60,000 nt of DNA from Owenia fusiformis (Eukaryota > Annelida > Polychaeta > Sabellida > Oweniidae): contig CAIIXF020000005.1 of NCBI GenBank assembly GCA_903813345.2, positions 15,753,375-15,813,374 on the forward strand, in the 5' to 3' direction. The stretch's first letter is position 1; the number at the start of each line of letters is the position of its first letter. The notes beneath the pieces were generated by a model. It worked only from the letters and a program-made list of their open reading frames with translations. It made no database searches and was not told the origin of the DNA. The translations under genes and the position numbers were made by a program. Positions 51,601 through 60,000 of this stretch are shown here, one piece after another.

Positions 51601-52844
51601 TATTATTTTAATAATACTCTGAATAAGCCATCTTGGAAGAGTATAATCATATATTGTTATATTATGTATAGTAGACCTTTCCAAAAAACCCTCTCCTTTT
51701 TTATAGATGAACATATGATATATTGGCTAGATTGAAGATGTCATTGGTTTTCAGTGACTATCTGTGTAGGCAAGAAGTATTAACATATTGCTCATTTTGA
51801 AAATGTACGACCTGTGACATCATCAATCTAGCCCATATAATATCCTAGCTTCTTTGATGTACCAAAAGGTGGCAGGGTTTATTAGAAAGGTCTATTCACT
51901 ATATTTAACTTTCCATGTTTTTCATTCAATATGTTAAATTCACTTACCTGATTTAGCTTGCTATGATTGATCACATATTCATCGGTTGTGCATATCAAAT
52001 ATGTTCTTTGTATGATTTAAATCTCTGTTCAACTATTTTGATTACTATGTGTATATGTTGTTTTGAATATAAATGTTTGAAAAATAAAAATGTATGATAA
52101 ATGAAAATGTATGATGTATGTTATTTCTATGAAAATAAATCTATTAATTTTTAAGTAGAATGTTGTTTGTTTTGTAAAATACAGTACTGGTGGTCTGCAC
52201 TCAGTAAGAAAATATTGATTTGATATTTACTTACTAGTATTCTGATACTTATCATCTCTTTCTATTTTGCAAATGTGAGATGTTCTGATTCACAGGCACT
52301 TCCCACAGATCTATAATTGTACCACATACCAGATATCATGAGATGCATCATAAAGGGAATTGTAACAACACAAGAATGATAGTACAGTCTAGTAGAAGGC
52401 CTTTGAAGAGAGCGAATAATGATATATTGCATACAGCAATGGGCACAATGCATCCATCTTTCAGACTCTTGGCTGTATTGTGCAGAATCTTTTTTTTGTT
52501 TAACTAGGATACTTTATGCATGAACTAAACTTTCATCTCCACTCTATATTACATTTTTTTACATATCACAAACAGCATTTTGCATTCAAATTTCTATAAA
52601 AGGCCATTTTGCAAATGCAACATAATTAAGTTAGTATTTATCTCCGAGATCATTTAGATCTGATATAATTTGTTATCATTAGTGCATTCAGAAAATCTAT
52701 GGTCTCAACATAAAACATCCTATTGTTTAAGTTACTGTATTGTTGCCTTGGTTTCAACATGGTTAACGTATACATAAAAATCATTTGACATCATAAAATG
52801 ATTTATTAATGGCATGGTTGGCAAGCCATATTTCTGAGTACTAA

Positions 52845-52854
52845 ACCGGAAGTA
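52845..52854 (+). promoter_or_regulatory. ETS-type site upstream of FANK1
   Basis: ACCGGAAGTA, a good match to the ETS consensus, lies 116 bp before the FANK1 start codon. ATTGG (inverse CCAAT) follows at 52861. Function is inferred from motif and position only. Confidence 0.45.
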
Positions 52855-52970
52855 AATTTGATTGGCTTACCAGACCGCCATACTTTTCAATGTTGACATA
52901 ATTTCTATCACGACCAGAACAATTTCTCAATTATTGGAGTTAATAGGGAGAGTTTAATAAATTAGAACAA

Positions 52971-55900
52971 ATGGCAGGTAAGATGAATAGTAATTCTATG
53001 TTCAAATCATTCTTTTAAGTGAGTTCGATGACTTCAGGAGGTATGAAGTGATAATTTTTACGCTTGATTTTTTATCAAGAAAAAGTGAAAAAGTTTCAAC
53101 TTTCACTTCTGCTCAAAATCAGCTGTTCTGATAATGCACATGCTGAGGCCTATGTCTTTCTTAGCTTGCATTTGTTGTTAATAAGCTATACGATCATAAA
53201 GATACTTTTCAATTAGCTGATAGTCTAAGTAGTTCTTCAACACTCTTTCACATTGGACTGTAGCCGTGCATTGTCAACCATTAGGCCTATCTCAATTTAC
53301 TCCAGTCTCAAGCCAATTCTTGGCTAGAGGTAATTTCATCTGAAGAACTGTGAACTCCATTTGAAATAAGCTGCCTGACGTGTCATAGATTTATTGAATA
53401 TTCTAAAAATCATCAATTAAAAATGGGACTGACTCGGCTCCTTGATGAGATATTGCATAATTTCGTCAGGATTTCGTCTAAAATTAAAACAAATGGCTCC
53501 AAGAAAAATGGCGATATTCGATTTTTTTAATACGTCATGACCTAATATACATGCAGGAATTTATCTTTGGACGAAGGCCACGATACAGTGGCCTTGGAAG
53601 AAGGTAAATCTCAATAGTCTAAAGTAATAGCCTTCTTAGATCCACCATGTTTTAAATGGAAAAATCAGCTTAAATAGTCTAATGTTCATTCAGGGGGTTT
53701 CTTTGGAGATAATAAAAATATGTTCAGTAACCTACGGGCATCCCTATTCCTTGTCTGTATGATTGCAATATTTGGCAACAGATGTTAATTAAGTTCACCG
53801 ATAGATGGGGAATTTTGATGGTGTCAAATAACACTCTAAAATTCCTATTAAAAATTCTTTAAACTACTCTTTTGTTGATATCTCGTAGAATTTATAACTT
53901 TTACTTCTATTGATGTGGGCTTACAAAAGAAAGGTGCTTGGTAAAACCATGAGCTTTTTCTTAGATGAGTTTTCTTGTTACAATTATTGTTTTGTATTTT
54001 AAATACCTATAAAGAATATATAGGCTAGGGCAGACCATATTACTCTTTTCATATCCAATGAATATTTTGTATAAATATAATTACAGCTCCCTCCCGACCT
54101 CCCCCACCCGTTGTGGGTAAGGTGACACATCACAGTGTTGAGTTATATTGGATAGAAGCATTGGAAAGTTTGAAAGGAGAGATGCAGAAAGGCGATGGAA
54201 GAGTGAGGGCTGTCTTACAAGAACAAGACCAAAATGGAGCTTGGAATAATTGCTACACGTAAGATTTTTTCACATCGAGAGCTATTTGAATGTTATTATT
54301 ACAATCAACGTCTGAAATTTCTCGAGAAGTGATAATTAATTCCATTGACTATGAGATGTTAGATTCTTAAGATCAATAATCGGTTTAAAAGGTTTGCCAA
54401 GTCACGTAATATTCTCAAAAGGTTTTAGATTGATTCTTTTGTTTGCCTTGGAAGCCTACTTATAGGGATTTAATTAGTTTTTGGATGTCTAAAGGTAACC
54501 AATAGTAAAATAATTTGAATGATGTTTTTATTGATTCAAAGGTTTACAGAGTATCAATAAGAATATTAAGTTCAGTGTTCTTATAACTGACGTTTGCCAA
54601 ACCCAACATAATATTCTCCACCTATTCATTTGATTGATTTATTATTCATATAATTTATTGTTTTCTACTACTTTTCAAATGAGTTTAGTCTAGTTTTGAT
54701 TTAGATTTTTATGCTTTGAAAATTAATTTTTGAAGATTAATGGTTACTTATACACTTCAAAATATTTCCTATTATACTCCTTGACAGACACTGAATCGAT
54801 GAAGTTACTTGATACTTTAACAAATACATAATGTAAACTATTCTATGGTGTGAACACGTCATACTGAAAGTTTATTTCTATATGCTACTGGGGTTGAATA
54901 CACAATACGAGGAATTTTCTGTTTCATTCTTGTTTGCATTTTTACCTGAAATATGTTTTCAGGAAATTAATGGTAAACGCTGCTCAAAGAGCCTGTGTAG
55001 TACTGGAATTCAAGATTTAAAGCTAGAATACTGCTAATTTGATCACCGATGGTTTTGACCCTTTGAAAATTAATTTTACCTCCGATTTTTTACTAGGGTT
55101 GCTTTAGAATTCATTGTATCTGCATGGGGAGACAGTTGAATTGCTTAATAACTTACACATGTTTTATGTATCTTTTATATTATAATGGTAGTTTTGATGC
55201 TAAATGTGAGTTGAAGGGAGTCAGCCAATAAGTTAGTTTCAGTACAGTAGAACCTGTCTAATTGAACCTTACTGGAACCAGCCAAAAGTGTTCAGATAAG
55301 CGGGTGTTCACATTTCGAGGTTTTATAAACAATTCTAAGTTAGTTCAAGATAACAAATTTGGGACAGGGAAAAGTGTTCACATTGAAAGGTGTTCTGACT
55401 AGAGAGGCCTTTGAGTATACAGGTTTCACTGAAGTTTCTATCCTGGAGTAGTTTTCACAACGAATACATAGACTATGATAATATACAATTGAACCCCAGT
55501 TCAAAAAATATTCATTTTGTTGTATAATCAACAAGCAACACCTTTTTGAGAGTGGATAAATAAAGTGAATAGTAAACATGAATAGTACCTCCATATCAAG
55601 GGGTACAAAAATTGTCCCTTTTCTTTTCCACATTGCTCATTTAAAATGATGAGTAAAAGATGTGAACATGTTTACTTGAACATAAAAGTGTTTATTCAAT
55701 CATGAAGGTTATCATGATATTATTTCCCCAGACAGTATTGTGATATTGCAACAGTTATCATGTTTTAACTGAAGTTCTGATCAGACATATCCACTTCATT
55801 TATTGATCATATAATCTATTCTAATATGATACGTTACGTCATACTAGCTAGAACAATTGATTTACTGGACTATAATGGAGTATGTATGAGTATGACCGAT

Positions 55901-58842
55901 AAAATTCATAAATACAAATAGTTTTGTTTTTTGGTAACTGTCATAAAGGAAATGAAAATGATGTGTGTTGATGAAAAAATTATTTCAAATGTGTTGCATA
56001 TTAAAGCACTTGTCATAAAATGATCATGGGGCTCAATAAAACATTGATGGGATTTGGATGGGGCATGCTCATCATTATGATTATCAACTCTGCCTATTAA
56101 TGATTTTTTAATATATGTTTTTTTTTTTGTTTTTTTTTTATAATTTTTTTTATTTCAAAGAATAAGCATGTTAAAGCAATTGCAAAAAAACAATTACAGT
56201 ACAGTTACATGGTAAACCTACATTTAACAATTTTACAATACAGTACAGTGGTTAAATATTTCGTCTTAAGAGACGTTATACCATTGGCATTTTTTTATTT
56301 AAAGGAAAAAATCATCAGTTTCATTTGTTTAATTTTGTTTCCATGATTTTCCACTTATCCGGTCTAGCACTGGAGTCTTTAAATTCAATAAACAAGTGTC
56401 ATGCCTTTTTCAGTTAGTCATGCGACAGTATTTGTTCATGAAAATCAGCTTAAAGTTTTAAAGAAATATACTCAATATTTCAGATTTGCCAAGCCAATCT
56501 TGTTAACAGAACCATTCTAGATTTACCACATAATAAATATTGTTTTTCATATTTTCAGGATACAGAAAAATAATCCAATTTCAAGTCAATTATAGGTATC
56601 CCATTGTGTAAGAAACAGTTATTGAATATCGTTACTGCATGAAATCCAACTTGTAAATTATCTAGCTTTCTCAGTTAAAATGTATACTGGGTTTCAATAG
56701 GATTAAATATTTTTATATTGGCTTTCTCAGGAGTATAATAAAAAAGCCCAGTGTGTTATGGGCCATTAATTTAGTAAAATGAAAACTGTTTTGAACTTAT
56801 ATTAAATTAAATAATAATTTATTTATAGATTTAATTTGGGAAACCTGATACAGGGTTGAAAATGTATAGAAAACTTTATGAATTCCAATGATTGAAATTA
56901 TACAGCCTTATAGTGTTAACGATTTAATTTTATAATTAAAACAGGACATAGCAGATGCGCATGTGGATTTTTTCCTTAAAATATTGTTCAATTCTCAATT
57001 TACCAAAAACATTCCAAAATATTGGTCGCCCAAACTTTTTTACGCAAAATTTCTATACTTCTCAACTGCAACTAGATTTTCATCATGATAAAACTTATGT
57101 TTTAGTTTTTCAACTGAGTTCAGCATGGTGATTTATTGCATACTGGGACAAAATCACCATATTAAGACATTTGAGCAAAATAGAATATCCTATACAATGA
57201 AAATTGTCTTTATACTGTATTTTTGTAAATAATCTGGCAATAGTAATTAGACATTGACAAAAACAAATCTAATGATAAATAGAAAAAACATAAGACAGAA
57301 AAATCTGTAAATGATCAAAGGAAATTCTACTTAGTTGGTCGATAGACTTATAATGACACATCATCGACAAAGTATTATTGATTACGACTAATAAATAATG
57401 TTGTTTTAGTACATCATTGATTTCCAATTTCAATGGTTCTTGAGAAAATGTTTGTGAGGTAATGATGTCTTAGAATTTCTATAATTATCATATCCAGAAG
57501 AATCCATACAATTTCAAAGTGTCTATTTGCTCATCACTGTGTTCTAAGAAAATTATCTGTTTAATTTATAAATAGTTTATCAGCCAGTATTTACCAGTGT
57601 TGGCTGTTTGGTTATAATATAGCAATAACCTCATTTCAAAGGGCGACATAGTGAAATCTTGACCCGAGGGCCAGGATTTCTCTATGTTGCCTGCTGAAAC
57701 AAACAAACTTCTTATTCACACTGGACCAGGGCAGATAATGACCACTATGGCTCGCCACTATTGCTCAGTAAAGTAAACAGTTCAACATACTCTCAATGTG
57801 ACGATGGATTTTTTGACCCACATCCTAAATCTATCTAACTGGGTCTGATAATATACAGTAGAAAACGTCACAAGTAGAAGAGGTTTTTAAAAGTCCTGCT
57901 GCCCATTGACTTCATGTTAATGAACCTCTGTAAGTGGAACACCTAACAAGTGGAACACTTTTTGTGGTCCCAAGGGTGTTCCATTTACACAGGTTCTCCT
58001 GTATAAGAGAGGAACAAGGGTGTGACCAGATATTTCATAATAACTACTGAAATGAATAAATTATCTGTATTTTACAGAGGGTATGCAAAGCGACACGTAA
58101 TGGACAATTTGGAACCTCTAACACAGTACAGATATAGACTTCAGTTAAAAAACAACCATGGTGGAAGCGAAATGAGTCCCATGGTGGCCGTCTCTACCAC
58201 AAGTAAGTCGAACACTTATACCCTTAAATTCTTAAAAGATTTTGTGTTTAAAACCAAGGAACAAATATGGAAATATTAATCAGTTGAGATTATACAATAA
58301 AATGTTTAATGTGTGTTAAATTTCGTTGATAATTGACACCTTTTGTTATTCTGACATTTAACATCCCATTATTTCTGTAAGGTCTCTTAACACAGAAGAA
58401 ATGACAAATATTGAATATTTGGAAAGATATCTTGAACATATTTACATCAAACAACTTGGTTTTAACCAAGACTCTCTTGGTTTCTTGTTCCAATTATATT
58501 TATTTTAAATCTACAGTACATGTATTCATTGAAAATATTATAAACTCTATTATAATTTTACGTTATCAATTTGATCATGGAATGATATTCATAATACACT
58601 TTATACATTTTATTGCATGGTTGTACCAAGGTGGCAATTGTATCATCTGCACATGACCATTAAGGTCCATGTTACTTGCACTTTTTCTTGGGCTTTATAT
58701 CACGGCAGAATTCAGATTTTAACTTCAGTTATTTTATTGTTTTTTTGTTGTTTTTTACAGAGGAACCACTGACAGGTGACCACTTACACAGAGCTGTTAA
58801 TTTGAGGACTTTAGACCAATTAGAAAACATCTTAGATACAGG
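52971..58842 (+). CDS. FANK1: FANK1, 5' part (FN3 domain and start of ankyrin region)
   Basis: Exons 52971-52977, 54087-54258, 58078-58202 and 58761-58842 join in frame with GT-AG borders. The product begins MAAPSRPPPPVVGKVTHHSV and continues ELYW, matching the FANK1 N-terminus and its fibronectin type III strand pattern. Then TGYAKRHVMDNLEPLTQYRY, VAVSTTKEPL and HLHRAV lead into the ankyrin section. FANK1 is a nuclear protein linked to sperm development and apoptosis control in mammals; its role in this animal is inferred. The first coding exon has only seven bases. The gene continues past the window: the last exon ends in phase 2 at a GTAAGT donor, and no further exon was found up to 60000. 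Between the FN3 exons this protein has an insertion (ALESLKGEMQKGDG) compared with the human sequence as I recall it. Confidence 0.93.
55245..55431. mobile_element. MITE distantly related to the TA family
   Basis: Begins CAGTAGAACCTGTCTAATTG and ends ACAGGTTTCACTG, with internal GTGTTCA units. The TA flank is present only on the left. Confidence 0.55.
57856..58001 (+). mobile_element. TA MITE of the CAGTAAAACCTGT family
   Basis: CAGTAGAAAACGTCACAAGT start and ACAGGTTCTCCTG end with TA on both sides, GTGGAACAC units inside. Ends 76 bp before FANK1 exon 3. Confidence 0.7.
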
Positions 58843-60000
58843 GTAAGTGCAACTATTGTGATTATAACCAAAAGTATAATACAGGGTGTCCTAAAACTGT
58901 GACCCACCAGTTGTTTTAAGAAAGAATTCCATTTTTGCACACCAAATTGATGACAACTTGTGAATGAATGAATCAACATAAGGAATCACTGTGCAAGTCC
59001 ACCAAATAGTGCCATTTTTATCCCAATAATCTCACACGTGATGGAAAGGAAGACTCAATGGGAAATGGTTTCATTTAAGCTGAATAGAAAGCAAAATGGC
59101 TTTAAGAGGATCTGATCAGAGAATGTAACAACTGACTGAGGTAATGGCTGAGGGGTGGATGTGGTTTGAATGGAACACCTGGGTGAGAGAGAGGCATATT
59201 GAAAAAAAATGAGTTCCATCATAGCATTAGTGATCTGCAAGTTCCAATGATACTGCATATTTGAGTTAAAAAATAGTCTGGGAATTTTTAATAAGACGAA
59301 GAGTACATTTACTGTGATGTGTCTAACATTATCGAGCCCTTTGGAAAGAGCTTGGCTCCATTGCTCTAAAAGAGACCTTCGTAGAATTGTAATGCTAGCT
59401 TATGGGTCTATTTTTAGGGCATAAACTTTACATGGTACAAATACGTCCCTTTGAGCAGTCTCATCTTATTTCATTTAAAAACTTCAGCTTGGTGTATTGA
59501 TATTTGTTATCTTGTGTCCTGAGTTTCAGTTAATCAAGGAGATTTCACATGGAGGCAGGTACTTGGATCTGACATGTTTCTAGAATCGTCACGAAGTCAT
59601 ACAATAAGCCTGTGCCATTACATACATTATACATTACCTTAAGAATCATTGCCAAGTACAACAATGATTTTCTAAGGCTTGGTAGTTTCAAGTAAATACA
59701 ATAACAGCTTAAAGCAAAATATCAAATAAACCAACCAGAATATTTATACCATTTCTCTGAAAAAAAGGAAAACAAATCTGGATTTTTTGTATATCATTCT
59801 GTATAATTAAGAGCCTGTACTTCATGTCAGTTTATTCTGTAAACTTTTATAAACTCAATTAATGAAACAATAGTTAAAGAAATAATATTGTGATATGTCA
59901 TCAAGCAGTATGCAAAAAGGTCTGCCAGTAGCTGTTTCTTTTAACACCTTAAAAATCCATATATGCGATTAATAGTTTATTTCTCATTTCCTTTCCGCGT
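58843..60000. other. FANK1 intron 4, open at the window edge
   Basis: No ankyrin-coding exon or other gene could be recognised here on either strand. AT-rich, without clear element borders. Confidence 0.5.

Larger units (their letters stand above)
50781..52970. other. GALC 3' UTR and FANK1 upstream region
   Basis: No coding region recognised. It holds a TA MITE (51440-51600), AATAAA at 52083-52088 as a likely GALC poly(A) signal, and an ETS-type site close to FANK1. Confidence 0.6.
54259..58077. other. FANK1 intron 2, repeats only
   Basis: 3.8 kb intron. It holds a MITE-like repeat at 55245-55431, a TA MITE at 57856-58001, poly-T tracts near 56115-56160 and a small hairpin at about 57636-57695 (GGCGACATAGTGAAATC and near inverse). 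No gene recognised. Confidence 0.6.

Overview
The window is animal nuclear DNA. It is AT-rich, has many short introns with GT-AG borders, and carries many small inverted-repeat transposons. Four conserved metazoan genes and one duplicated gene pair could be read. In order they are: the 3' part of an IRAK-like kinase (+), dihydrolipoamide dehydrogenase DLD (-), two intronless exostosin-like glycosyltransferase paralogues (+) nested in one DLD intron, galactosylceramidase GALC (+), and the 5' part of FANK1 (+). Base composition, intron size and the mix of elements (palindromic MITEs, Crypton-like ORFs, ACGG/CCCG-tailed repeats) suggest a marine invertebrate, perhaps a lophotrochozoan such as a bivalve. 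The species itself cannot be fixed from sequence alone.

Layout. At 326-3381 are the last four exons of an IRAK-like kinase. At 3382-5727 is the convergent 3' space between it and DLD. At 5728-34399 is DLD on the minus strand, with 15 exons that join into a complete 513-residue protein. Its intron 10 is 17 kb long and holds a segmental duplication (about 10150-13450 and 21732-24085). Each copy carries one intact glycosyltransferase ORF (381 and 418 aa). At 34400-34665 is a 266-bp head-to-head gap between the DLD and GALC start codons, probably a shared promoter. At 34666-50780 is GALC, with 17 exons in any one transcript, 665 aa, and both catalytic glutamates present. At 52971-58842 are the first four exons of FANK1 (FN3 domain and the start of the ankyrin part), which runs off the window.

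How the genes work. DLD is the mitochondrial E3 flavoprotein of the 2-oxoacid dehydrogenase complexes. GALC is a lysosomal beta-galactosidase for galactosyl-sphingolipids. IRAK-like kinases act in Toll/IL-1 signalling. FANK1 is a male-germline-associated nuclear protein in mammals. They do not form one pathway. Their links are positional: head-to-head DLD/GALC and nested glycosyltransferases.

The most striking observation is in GALC. The exon that encodes the catalytic nucleophile is present twice (7A at 43117-43234, 7B at 44099-44207). The two have the same phase. Including both copies, or neither, gives an immediate stop codon, so the reading frame allows exactly one. The copies agree up to WSSED and then diverge in the active-site loop. 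This looks like a mutually exclusive exon pair that swaps part of the active site of a lysosomal hydrolase. Other notable structures are: two minisatellites built from pieces of exons with their splice acceptors (DLD exon 11, GALC exon 4); a TTAA-flanked MITE sitting at the stop codon of one glycosyltransferase copy with the other copy as an empty site; a three-level nest of transposons; and a recurring 'hairpin plus TIR body' element, two copies of which carry a Crypton-like N-terminal ORF.
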